From DASXBA01 sp036406475 (lineage in GTDB: Bacteria; Actinomycetota; Thermoleophilia; Solirubrobacterales; Thermoleophilaceae), in NCBI GenBank assembly GCA_036406475.1, contig DASXBA010000031.1, positions 1 through 10,432 of the forward strand: 10,432 nt of DNA, written 5' to 3'. The notes beneath the pieces were generated by a model. It saw only the letters and a list, made by a program, of their open reading frames with translations, had not been told where the DNA came from and did no database searches. Every line of letters begins with the position of its first letter. Positions within the stretch are counted from its first letter, which is position 1. Of the stretch, positions 1 to 7,600 are shown one piece after another. Position numbers and translations under genes: made by a program.

Positions 1-165
1 GCGGCGCTGGCCAACGCCGCCCGCGGCCGCGACTCGCGGAAGCTCCGGGAGGCCGCCGAGCGCTGCGAGGACCTGCGCCAGTCGCTCGAGCTGAACGTCA
101 ACGAGGAGCTGGCGCTGTCGGCGCTCGGCTTCCGGCTGGCGAACCTCGTCGGCGCGCCGGCCTAG
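1..165 (+). CDS. C-terminal end of an unidentified protein (5' partial)
   Basis: The frame starting at base 1 is open to a TAG at 163-165 and encodes 54 residues with no start in the window, so this is the tail of a longer gene. The residues (LREAAERCEDLRQSLEL, then ELALSALGFRLANLVG) look wholly helical, with a charged first half and a more hydrophobic last turn. I do not recognise the family and see no catalytic motif. The codon choice, with G or C at nearly every third position, is that of a real high-GC gene. Its stop overlaps the stop of the convergent minus-strand gene by 4 nt, leaving no room for a separate terminator. Function unknown. Confidence 0.6.
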   Translation, partial: AALANAARGRDSRKLREAAERCEDLRQSLELNVNEELALSALGFRLANLVGAPA

Positions 166-1346
166 AGCTCCGGCGCCACCAGCCCGCTCTCGTAGGCCAG
201 AACGACCGCCTGCACGCGATCGCGGAGGCCTAGCTTGCTCAGCACGTGAGCGACGTGCGTCTTGATCGTGTTGTCGCCGAGCACGAGCTCGGCCGCGATC
301 TCCGCGTTCGACAGCCCCTGGGCCATCAGCCTGAGCACCTCGAGCTCCCGAGAGGTGAGCTCGGAGAGCGCGTCCGGCACCGCGTCGGGAGCGGGTCGGA
401 CCGCGCGTGCGAAGTTCTCGATCAGGCGGCGGGTGATCGAAGGGGCTAGCAGGGCATCGCCCGCCGCCGCCACACGCACCGCGTCCAGCAACCGGTCGGC
501 CGGCGTGTCCTTGAGCAGAAAGCCGCTGGCCCCGATTCGCAACGCCTCGTAGATGTACTCGTCGCGGTCGAACGTCGTGAGCATCAGCACGGCCGTTTCG
601 ACGTCGGGGTCGCCGAGGATCCGCTCCGCCGCCTGGAGGCCATCGAGCTCCGGCATCCGGATGTCCATGAGGACCACGTCCGGCCGCGTGCGCAGCACCA
701 CGTCCACGGCGCTGCGCCCGTCCGGCGCCTCGCCGACGACGCTGATGTCGGGCTCGTCCTCGAGGATCACGCGAAATCCGGCGCGGACGAGCTGCTGGTC
801 GTCGGCGACCACTACCGTGATCTCGGGTGCTGCGGCTGCCGGCTCCACGGGCGCTTCGCCCTCCTGCCAGCGCACCTGGGCCGCGGCCACGCGCTGGCCC
901 ACGCCGCGCAACCGCAGGGCACCCACCGGCTGGATCGACTCGGCGATCCGAGGCCCGGCCACCCGGCACACCACCTCCGAGGCCAGGATCTCGCCGGCAC
1001 CCGCGCTGTCGCAGAGCCGGCTGGCGACGATGACGGCCGTGCCGTAGAGGTCGTCGCCCTCCGGGATCGGCTCGCCCGCGTCGAGGCCGACGCTCAGGCC
1101 GAGGTCGCCGGCAGCGCGCTGCATGTCGATCGCGCAGCGCACGGCGGCGACCGCGCTCGGGAAGGCGACCATCAAGCCGTCGCCTGTGGACTTGACCTCG
1201 CGGCCGCCGTGCTCGGAGATCGCGCTCCGCAGCGCGCCGAAGTGCTCGCGCCGCAGGGCGTCGGCCTCGTCGTCGCCGCGGTTCTCGAACAGCGAGGTCG
1301 AGCCCACGAGGTCGGTGAAGAGGATCGTGACGAATGAGCCCTCCAT
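162..1346 (-). CDS. Class III cyclase-type domain fused to a NarL/LuxR-family response regulator
   Basis: This 394-residue cytoplasmic protein has two halves. Residues 4-160 form a class III nucleotide cyclase homology domain: FTDLVGST holds the first metal Asp (D12), KSTGDG holds K52 and the second metal Asp (D56), and DLYG (D99) matches the second base-selecting position. The usual transition-state Asn is Ile106, while Arg110 is kept. Residues 175-295 form a receiver: acidic pair D182/D183, phospho-acceptor D228 in LMDIR, T257/T258, and K279 in LLKD. Residues 328-390 form a LuxR-type HTH (LTSRELEVLRLMAQGLSNAEIA). The receiver and HTH have all key residues, so it should act as a phosphorylation-controlled DNA-binding regulator. 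The likely kinase is the divergent operon's product at 3540-4658. Cyclase activity is doubtful because of Ile106. The ATG at 1346 places the FTD motif at the usual distance from the N terminus. No strong ribosome-binding site is seen. Confidence 0.93.
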   Translation of the reverse strand: MEGSFVTILFTDLVGSTSLFENRGDDEADALRREHFGALRSAISEHGGREVKSTGDGLMVAFPSAVAAVRCAIDMQRAAGDLGLSVGLDAGEPIPEGDDLYGTAVIVASRLCDSAGAGEILASEVVCRVAGPRIAESIQPVGALRLRGVGQRVAAAQVRWQEGEAPVEPAAAAPEITVVVADDQQLVRAGFRVILEDEPDISVVGEAPDGRSAVDVVLRTRPDVVLMDIRMPELDGLQAAERILGDPDVETAVLMLTTFDRDEYIYEALRIGASGFLLKDTPADRLLDAVRVAAAGDALLAPSITRRLIENFARAVRPAPDAVPDALSELTSRELEVLRLMAQGLSNAEIAAELVLGDNTIKTHVAHVLSKLGLRDRVQAVVLAYESGLVAPEL

Positions 1347-1373
1347 CGCCGAAGGATCATCGCCGACCGGCGC

Positions 1374-1389
1374 TCACCCGCGCGGGTGA
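1374..1389. promoter_or_regulatory. Palindromic operator candidate, site 1
   Basis: TCACCCGCGCGGGTGA is a perfect 16-bp palindrome in the divergent promoter region, 27 bp upstream of the cyclase-regulator start. It fits TCACC-N6-GGTGA, a form repeated 31 bp away. Such sites are typical for dimeric HTH regulators. Binding by the adjacent LuxR-type regulator is an inference. Confidence 0.6.
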
Positions 1390-1404
1390 TCTCGCTCTCC
1401 CGGT

Positions 1405-1420
1405 TCACCTTCGCGGGTGA
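1405..1420. promoter_or_regulatory. Palindromic operator candidate, site 2
   Basis: TCACCTTCGCGGGTGA is a second TCACC-N6-GGTGA element. Its arms extend by one base pair on each side (TTCACC and GGTGAA, 1404-1421). It begins exactly 31 bp after site 1, about three helical turns, so both would present on the same DNA face. It lies 35 bp upstream of the ATG of the operon's first gene and covers an in-frame GTG at 1417, which argues against that GTG as a start. Confidence 0.6.
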
Positions 1421-1455
1421 AGACGCGCGACCCGGTCCGGCCGATCCTGCCCGGC

Positions 1456-1713
1456 ATGGAACTCATCGCAGCAGTACTCATCGCCGGTCCCGTCGGCTAC
1501 TTCGCACCCACCCGCAGGCATGGCCTTCTGTGCTATCTGGGCGTTTGGGCGGTCGTCTTCCCCATCCAGACCGTCGTCGTCTTCTCGGCATCGGGCGACG
1601 GCGACGACGTCCTCTACTGGGTGTTCAACGCGCTGATCCTCGCGCTGGGGATCGGCCTGAACGAATGTGGCGCTCGGCTCAAGCTCCGGCGCGCCGCGGG
1701 GGCGGTCCAGTGA
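1456..1713 (+). CDS. Small membrane protein heading the signalling operon
   Basis: This 85-residue protein has about three hydrophobic segments: residues 2-16 (ELIAAVLIAGPVGYF), 24-44 (LLCYLGVWAVVFPIQTVVVFS) and 52-70 (VLYWVFNALILALGIGLNE). A short acidic loop (SGDGDD) lies before the third segment and a basic tail (RLKLRR) follows it. No catalytic motif is visible and the function is unknown. A GTG at 1417 would add 13 residues, but it lies inside operator site 2, so I prefer the ATG at 1456, although neither has a clear ribosome-binding site. Its stop overlaps the GTG start of the collagen-like gene (GTGA), so the two are probably translationally coupled. It could be an accessory or sensing subunit for the kinases downstream. 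Confidence 0.72.
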   Translation: MELIAAVLIAGPVGYFAPTRRHGLLCYLGVWAVVFPIQTVVVFSASGDGDDVLYWVFNALILALGIGLNECGARLKLRRAAGAVQ

Positions 1714-2345
1714 GACGGCCCTCGCCCGCCCTGGCGATCGCACTGATCGCGCTGTTCGTGTCGCTCGGCGGCACGGGCTACGCGGCGGTGAAGATCACGG
1801 GCAAGAACGTCAAGGACGGCTCGCTCACCGGCAAGGACGTGAGGAACAGGTCGCTTGGAGCGGCGGACATCAAGCGCTCGGCGCTGGGCGCCGGCCCGGC
1901 CGGGCCGCGAGGCCCGCAGGGGCCGCAAGGCCCGCGCGGTGCCTCGGCTCCGCCGCCGGAGGCAGTGAAGGCGGTCCGGGCGGCGTCGAGCACCACGAGC
2001 TGCCAGACGACGCCGCGAACGACCGGCGAGTTCTGCGGCTACGACAACGGCGTCTGGGCCAACTACGGACAGGAGTACCAGCCGGTCGGCTACTTCAAGG
2101 ACGGCCAGGGCCTGGTCCACCTCCAGGGGAGCGCCCACGCGGACGGAAACGCGGGCCCGACCTACAACCGGGCGATCTTCTTCCTCCCGCCCGGCTACCG
2201 GCCGAGCGCGAGGCGCATCTTCCTCGTGCGCGACGGCGACCTCGGCTACGCGTACGTGGAGATCCGCCCGGACGGGCTCGTGTTCTCCCAGGACACGGAG
2301 CCCGTGAGCTACCTGGCGCTCGACGGCATCAGCTTCCGCCCATGA
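1710..2345 (+). CDS. Exported collagen-like repeat protein with a C-terminal head domain
   Basis: This 211-residue protein starts at GTG 1710, overlapping the previous stop as GTGA. Residues 1-26 are a basic start plus a hydrophobic segment (ALAIALIALFVSLGG), a signal peptide or membrane anchor. Residues 27-58 are the GKNVKDGSLTGKDVRNRSL segment typical of Thermoleophilia exported proteins. Residues 62-78 form a short Gly-X-Y run (GPAGPRGPQGPQGPRG). The rest is a mixed polar and aromatic domain with two cysteines (C98, C109) that could form a disulfide, and with FFLPPGYRP followed by YVEIRPDG, suggestive of a beta-sandwich-like head. I infer a trimeric surface protein from the Gly-X-Y run. 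It is unusual for such a gene to be coupled to sensor kinases, so it may be an extracytoplasmic sensing component. Its stop overlaps an ATG at 2342. Confidence 0.85.
   Translation: MRRPSPALAIALIALFVSLGGTGYAAVKITGKNVKDGSLTGKDVRNRSLGAADIKRSALGAGPAGPRGPQGPQGPRGASAPPPEAVKAVRAASSTTSCQTTPRTTGEFCGYDNGVWANYGQEYQPVGYFKDGQGLVHLQGSAHADGNAGPTYNRAIFFLPPGYRPSARRIFLVRDGDLGYAYVEIRPDGLVFSQDTEPVSYLALDGISFRP
1749..1855 (+). repeat. Direct repeat, copy A (N-terminal block of collagen-like gene)
   Basis: This 107-bp segment encodes ALFVSLGGTGYAAVKI onward through KDVRNRS. It matches 8617-8723 with about six base differences, without gaps. Most differences are at third codon positions. Confidence 0.85.
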
Positions 2346-2360
2346 ACGGCTTTACGAGAG

Positions 2361-2366
2361 AAAGGA
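2361..2366 (+). promoter_or_regulatory. Ribosome-binding site deciding the pseudokinase start
   Basis: AAAGGA lies in an A-rich stretch and is followed by 8 nt and then ATG at 2375. The upstream in-frame ATG at 2342, which overlaps the previous stop as ATGA, has no such element before it. This favours 2375, although coupled re-initiation at 2342 remains possible. Confidence 0.5.
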
Positions 2367-2374
2367 TCGAAGCG

Positions 2375-3538
2375 ATGATGGACTCGATGAAGGGGTCGCT
2401 CCGCGGGGTCGCCAAGCGCGACTACGTGATCGCCGGTGTGGTCACCGCGCTGGGCCTGGCGCTGATGTACCTCAACGTCCACGACTACGACGCCGAGGAG
2501 TACAAGCGCAACACGGCGATCTTCTACGGCGGCGTGCTGCCCTACGGGTTCGCGATCGTGCTCTTCCCGCTGGTCACCGTTCCGCTCCTCTGGCGCCGTG
2601 TGGCCCCGGTCGCGGCGACCTCGGCGGCGCTCGGCGGCCTCGTCCTGAACGAGCTGCTCGTGGGCACGGACGTCGTTCGCTGCGGCGTCCTCTTCCCGAC
2701 CGCGTTCCTGTTCGCCTTCGCCGGCGGTTCGCAGCTCGAGGGCGGAGAGTCGCGAAAGGTCCTGGGCCTGGCGCTGGGGATGATCGCGGTCGACGGCGCC
2801 GTGGAGTTCGGCCCGTTCGTGCCGCTCGTGATGGCGGCGGTGGCGGTGGGCATGTGGCTGATCGGGCGGGTCGTGCGCTCGCGCAAGCATCTGGCCGAGG
2901 AGCTCGAGCTGCGGACCGCAGAGCTTCAGGAGGCGCGCGACGAGCGTGCCCGGCTAGAGGTGTCGTCCGACCGCGCGCGGCTTTCGGCGGAGCTCGACGA
3001 GCTGCTGCAGCGGCGGCTCGGCGAGCTGGCGCTGATGGCCGACCAGGGCGCCCGCCCCACCGATCCGGACGAGGCAGCGGCCACGTTGGCCGACATCGAG
3101 CGGGAGAGCCGGCGCACGCTCGACGAGATGCGTGCCGTCGTGGGTGTCCTGCGTGACGACACGGCGGACGCCCCCACAGAGCCGCAGCCCACGCTGACCC
3201 ACCTCCAGGCCCTTCTCACCCGAGCCAAGGGCGGCGACGCGAGGCTGAAGGTCGAGGGGAACCCGCGGGTCCTTCCGCCTGCCGTGGAGTTGTCCGCATA
3301 CCGGATAGCCGAGCAGCTGCTCGCGGCGCTCGAGGACGCGCCGGGGGTCGAGGTGCGCGTCCGGTTCGCCGACGACGCCCTCGAGCTCGCGGTCGCCGGT
3401 CCGGCACGCCGCCGCGCCAAGGCGGCCATCGAGCGGGCCCGGGAGCGGGCGCGGCTCGAGAGCGGCACCCTCGAGGCGACCGTCCGCGGCGGCCATGCCG
3501 AGGCCCAGGTGTCGCTGCCGGTGCTCGCGACGGTGTGA
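2375..3538 (+). CDS. Membrane-anchored degenerate NarL-type histidine kinase (pseudokinase)
   Basis: This 387-residue protein (398 if it starts at ATG 2342) has four or five hydrophobic segments between residues 17 and 165, including YVIAGVVTALGLALMYL and LVMAAVAVGMWLIG. A charged coiled-coil linker follows (about 170-200) and then a region laid out like a HisKA_3 kinase. Where NarL-type kinases read ARIxxELHDxxxH, this one reads ARLSAELDELLQR: Asp208 replaces the phospho-acceptor His. The stretch ESRRTLDEMRAVVGVLRDD (245-262) is the conserved end of the dimerisation domain. The ATPase part has lost the N-box (AEQLLAAL in place of VQEALTNAL), and no GxGxG-type loop is seen. It should neither autophosphorylate nor bind ATP in the usual way. 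The frame is intact, so it is not a decayed gene. Its stop is 1 nt before the start of the intact kinase, suggesting a heteromeric partner or signal-input subunit. Confidence 0.85.
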   Translation: MMDSMKGSLRGVAKRDYVIAGVVTALGLALMYLNVHDYDAEEYKRNTAIFYGGVLPYGFAIVLFPLVTVPLLWRRVAPVAATSAALGGLVLNELLVGTDVVRCGVLFPTAFLFAFAGGSQLEGGESRKVLGLALGMIAVDGAVEFGPFVPLVMAAVAVGMWLIGRVVRSRKHLAEELELRTAELQEARDERARLEVSSDRARLSAELDELLQRRLGELALMADQGARPTDPDEAAATLADIERESRRTLDEMRAVVGVLRDDTADAPTEPQPTLTHLQALLTRAKGGDARLKVEGNPRVLPPAVELSAYRIAEQLLAALEDAPGVEVRVRFADDALELAVAGPARRRAKAAIERARERARLESGTLEATVRGGHAEAQVSLPVLATV

Positions 3539-3539
3539 C

Positions 3540-4658
3540 GTGAGCTCGCGACGCGCCGACGCGCTGATCGGCATCGGCGCACTGGCTCTCGGCGTCGGCG
3601 TCAACGTTCTCGAGGACGCCGGCGCCGCGGGCTACGTGGCAGCAGTAATCCTCGCCGTGGCGCTCGCCGCGGGTCGGCGCCACCCGCGGGCCGCCTGGAT
3701 CGTTACAGCCGCGACGATCCTCGCCGTTGCCCCGTTCGAGGACCTCTCGGACGGGGTCGCGCTCGTTGCGGTGGCCCAGGCGTTCTACGCGGGCCGGCTC
3801 GAGGGCCGCTGGTGGGGGATTGCGGGACTCGTGGCGCTGGTCGGCGCGCTAGAGGTCAACGGGATCGGCACCGACGCCTTCGTGCCGGCTGCGCTGCTCC
3901 CGGGAGCCGCCTGGGCGGCTGGGCGAGCGCTGCGCGACCGCGAGCTGGTCGCCGCCCAGCTCGCCGAGCGAGCCCACGAGCTGGACGAGGAGCGTGAGGC
4001 CCACGCCGCCCTCTCGGTCCGCTACGAGCGCGCTCGGATCGCTTCGGAGCTGCACGACATCGTCGCGCACGCGATCAGCGTGATGGTCATCCAGGCGAGC
4101 GCCGGCCAGCGTCTGGCCGCTCGCGACCCGGAGGCGACGGCCGAGGCCTTCGACGCGATCGCGGATGCGGCCCGCCAGGCAGAGCAGGACATGGGCCGCC
4201 TGGTGGCGCTGCTAGGAGACGAGGGCGCGATCGGCCCTGCGCCGGACCTTGCGCTCGTAGAGGAGCTGGTGGCGCGCGCCTCCGGCAGCGGCCTCGATGT
4301 GACGCTGCGGCTCGAGGGCGAGCGTGAGGGTCTGCCGGCACCGGTGATCGAGACCGCCTACCGCGTGGTCCAGGAGGGACTGACCAACGCCCTGCGCTAC
4401 GCGGCCGGGGCCGCCGTGACAGTTCTCGTCCGGGGCGATCGCCAGGCACTGGTGGTCAGCGTCGTGAACGCTCCGACGAGCGACGAGGTCGCTCTCACCG
4501 GTGCGGGCACGGGTACCGGCCTACAGGGCCTGCTCGAACGCGTGGGCGCCTGCGGCGGAACGCTGGCGGCCGGTCCGACGCCCGAGGCCGGCTGGCAGGT
4601 GACTGCGCGCATGCCCCGGCTGATCCCCGCGGGCTCTGGATCCCGGTGGCGGGCGTGA
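3540..4658 (+). CDS. NarL/DesK-type membrane sensor histidine kinase
   Basis: This 372-residue protein starts at GTG 3540, 1 nt after the preceding stop. Residues 7-128 hold about four or five membrane segments with short loops and no large extracytoplasmic domain. Residues 130-160 are a charged helical linker. The HisKA_3 motif ARIASELHDIVAHAISVMVIQ carries the phospho-acceptor His172. The ATPase domain has the N-box VVQEGLTNALRYA (E279, N283) and the glycine loop GTGTGLQGLLERV (about 323-335). The usual DxGxG of the first G-box is replaced by VVNAPTSDEV, a variation I recall from actinobacterial members of this family. It should autophosphorylate and pass phosphate to a NarL-type receiver. 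The divergent regulator at 162-1346 is the only receiver protein in the window and the obvious partner. The stop lies 4 bp from the convergent stop of the SARP-like gene. Confidence 0.92.
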   Translation: MSSRRADALIGIGALALGVGVNVLEDAGAAGYVAAVILAVALAAGRRHPRAAWIVTAATILAVAPFEDLSDGVALVAVAQAFYAGRLEGRWWGIAGLVALVGALEVNGIGTDAFVPAALLPGAAWAAGRALRDRELVAAQLAERAHELDEEREAHAALSVRYERARIASELHDIVAHAISVMVIQASAGQRLAARDPEATAEAFDAIADAARQAEQDMGRLVALLGDEGAIGPAPDLALVEELVARASGSGLDVTLRLEGEREGLPAPVIETAYRVVQEGLTNALRYAAGAAVTVLVRGDRQALVVSVVNAPTSDEVALTGAGTGTGLQGLLERVGACGGTLAAGPTPEAGWQVTARMPRLIPAGSGSRWRA

Positions 4659-4662
4659 TGCT

Positions 4663-7600
4663 CTACCGGCGGAGCGTGCCGCGGCCTTCGGCCGCCGCCT
4701 CGGCCCGGCCGGCCCAGGAGCCCATCCCGAGCTCGCTGTAGGTCCGGGCGGCCTCGCCCAGCAACTCGGTGCCTCGCTCGCGGTCGCCCTTGCGGCCGCG
4801 GGCGATGAGCATCGCGCCCAGGTCGTGCTGGACGTGGGCGAGCCAGGGGCGCGCTCGCATCCGCTCCTCGATCTCGAGCGCCACGCCGAAGTGCGCCTCG
4901 GCGTCGTCCAGCCGGCCCAGCGTGGTGGCGAGCACCCCGAGGCCGCGCGCGATCGAGCCGAAGACGGCCTCGACCGGGGCCTCGGCGTAGCGGCGCTCGT
5001 AGGGCACCAGGAGCGGATGGAGCGTGGCCGCGGCTTCCTCGTCCCCGAGCGCCGCGCACACGTCGGGCAGCATGCTCACCGAGAACAGCCACTCGGCGTC
5101 GAGGTACTCGCGCCCCAGGTCGACCGACATCACGTCGTCAAAAGCCGCGCGCGCCTCGCGCTCGCGACCGAGCTCCACGTACAGGTGCGCCAGCGCGCTG
5201 CGAAAGCGGAGCAGCGCGGGGTACTCGTGGACCGAGCGGCCGATCGTTTCCTCCAGCTCCACCAGCCTTCCCTGCTCGCGGCGGAGAACGAACATCTGCA
5301 GCCGGTAGGAGACGTTGGCGTTCCAGTTCTCGCCGGCCGTGCCGACCGCCAGGGTCTCCTCCGCCAGCCGCTCCGCGTCGTCGAAGCGGCCCTCCATCAG
5401 GGCGAGCATGGTCCGGTCGGTGCCGACGCTCCAGCGCTGGGCCGGCTGGCGCAGGTCCTCGGCGAGGGTCTCGAGCGTGTCGATCTCCACGTCGACGGCG
5501 GCGCGGTCCGCTTTCGACCAGAGCGTGTTCAGCCGGTGGTCGCGGGCGGCGAAGACGATCTCGTTCTCCCCGACCTGCTCCGCCAGCGGGATCAGCCGCT
5601 CGCCCACCTCGAGCAGCTCGTCCGCGGTGTCCGGTCCCTCGACTGCAACCCAGTAGCCCTCCAAGGCGTAGGTGAGAGTCTTGGGGTCGTCGCTGCGCTC
5701 GGCGATCGCCACCGCCTCCGTCGCGAAGCCCACCCGCCGCTCGCGGAACGGGTCGTCGCGTGTGGCCGCGCCCAGCCGGGCCAGCAGTCTGACCCGCTCC
5801 GTGCTGTCGCCCTCGCCGATTGCGGCCAGCGCGCGCTCGAGCATGGGCACGAGGCCGGGGTGGGCGCTGGCACGCGCCCAGGCGAACCGGCCCCCATAGG
5901 AGAGCGCCGCCCGGGCGAGCCGCTCCGGCCAACCGCACCGCTCCGCCTCGTCCGCGGCGCGGCGCAGGGTCGCCTTGGCCTCCGCCCCCTGGCCGCTGCG
6001 GTGGAGGATGTCCCCGAGCGAGAGGAGGATGTCGCAGGCCTGGCCCTCGTCGGCCGAGCCCCTGGCCTCGAGCACCTCGAGCGCGCTCCGGTAGTGGCGG
6101 ACCGCCTCCTCGTAGGCGAGCTGGGAAGCCGCCCTGTCGCCGGCCGCCGCGGCGTAGCGCACCGCCTGCGCGGCGCCGTCGCCGCCGGCGAGCAGGTAGT
6201 GGTGGGCGAGCTCGGCGAGGTGCGGCTCGGGACTGGCGCCGTAGAGCGCCTCGAGCGCGTCGCCCGTCTCGCGGTGCAGGCGGAGCCGGCGCGTGGCAGG
6301 CAGGTCCTCGTAGACCGAGTCGCGGATGAGCATGTGCGAGAAGCGCAGGCGCGCGCCGCCGTCGGGCAGCTCGCCCACGAGCCGCGCCGTGATGGCCTCC
6401 TCGAGGGCGGCGAAGACCTCGTCCTGGCCCAGGCCGCTCACGCGTTCGAGCGCGTCGACGTCGAACTCCCGCCCCAGCACCGAGGCCCGCACGAGCAGCT
6501 CGCGGCAGTCGTCGGACATCCCCTGGAGGCGGCGGCCGATCGCTTCGCGCACGCCCTCCGGAACGGGCAGCCTCTCCGCCTGGTCGAGGAGGCCCTCGGA
6601 GGCGAGCAGCCGGGCCACCTCGCCGGCGAACAGGGGGTTGCCGTCGGTCTCCTCGTGCACCCTGGCCGCGAGCTCCGCCGGCGGGGCCTGGCCGCCGGCG
6701 ATGGCGAGCAAGCGGCTCGTGTCGGCGAGGCTCAGGCCCTTGAGCGACACCCGCCAGGCGTTGGGAGTACGCGCCAGGTCGGGGAGGGCGTCGCCCAGGT
6801 CGGTGCCGACCTCGGTGTCGCGGTAGCAGCCCACCACGAGGAGCGGCGCGCCGGACACCTCGCCGGCCACGAAGCGCAGCAGCAGCACGGACGCCGCGTC
6901 GGCCACGTGCAGGTCGTCTAGGACGATGGCGAGCGGTTGCGTTGCGGCGGCGCTGCGCAGGAACGCCCCGAGCGACTCGAACAGCCGGAAGCGCGCACCG
7001 CCGGAGTCGGTGGCCGACCGCTCCGGCAGGTCCGGCATCAGCTCGCGCAGCTCGGGCAGGATCGTCACGAGCTCGGGGCCGCCGCGGCCGACCCATGACC
7101 TCACGTCGTCCGGGTCGGCGTCCGGCAGCCAGGAGCGGATCGCCTGCACCCAGGGCCAGTAGGCGGGTGCGCCGCCGGCCTCCCAGGACCGGCCCACCAG
7201 CACCCGCGCGCCACGGTCGCCGGCGTGCGCCGCCAGCGCCTCGGCCAGGCTGCTCTTGCCGATCCCCGGCTCGCCGGCGAGGAGCACCACCGCGCCGCTG
7301 CCGCCGAGCGCCCGCTCGACGATCGGGATCAGCTCCTTGAGCTCCGGCTCGCGTCCGACGAGCCCGCCGGCCGCCTCGGCCGGTTGCGCCGGCTCGAGCC
7401 CGGCGTCCTGGGACAGGATCGCCGCCTCGAGCTCTTTCAAGCGCTTCCCCGGCTCGATGCCGAGCTCGTCGACGAGGACCCTGCGCGTGTCGCGGTAGAC
7501 CTCGAGCGCCTCGGCCTGGCGGCCCGACCGGTAGAGGGCGAGCATCAGCTGGGCACGCAGGCGCTCCCGAAGCGGGTAGCGCCCAGTCAGACCCTCCAGC

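Noticed and set aside
1..165. Possible ZapA-like or helical adaptor identity for the left-edge fragment
   Set aside because: The fragment is only 54 residues of generic charged helix. No family motif could be matched, so no name was given.
1417..1455. GTG 1417 as the start of the small membrane protein
   Set aside because: The codon lies inside the second palindromic operator and would add a polar segment before the first membrane helix. ATG 1456 is preferred.
1667..2341. Upstream extension of the pseudokinase frame across the collagen-like gene
   Set aside because: The extension is an Arg/Gly/Pro-rich shadow of the collagen-like gene. The membrane segments start only after 2375, and a ribosome-binding site precedes that ATG.
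3495..3539. Upstream start of the sensor kinase within the pseudokinase gene
   Set aside because: The added residues are Arg/Cys-rich (PRPRCRCRCSRRC) and out of character. GTG 3540 directly follows the previous stop.
4681..4695. GCGGCC-TTC-GGCCGC hairpin near the convergent stops
   Set aside because: It lies within the end of the SARP-like coding region, and such short GC hairpins are frequent here. It might help termination of the kinase operon, but there is no T-run or other support.
4825..6921. Long open frame (698 codons) on the plus strand inside the SARP-like gene
   Set aside because: It is a complementary-strand shadow of the minus-strand gene, a common effect at high GC. The minus-strand product has complete winged-helix, BTAD and AAA motifs, while the plus-strand translation has none.
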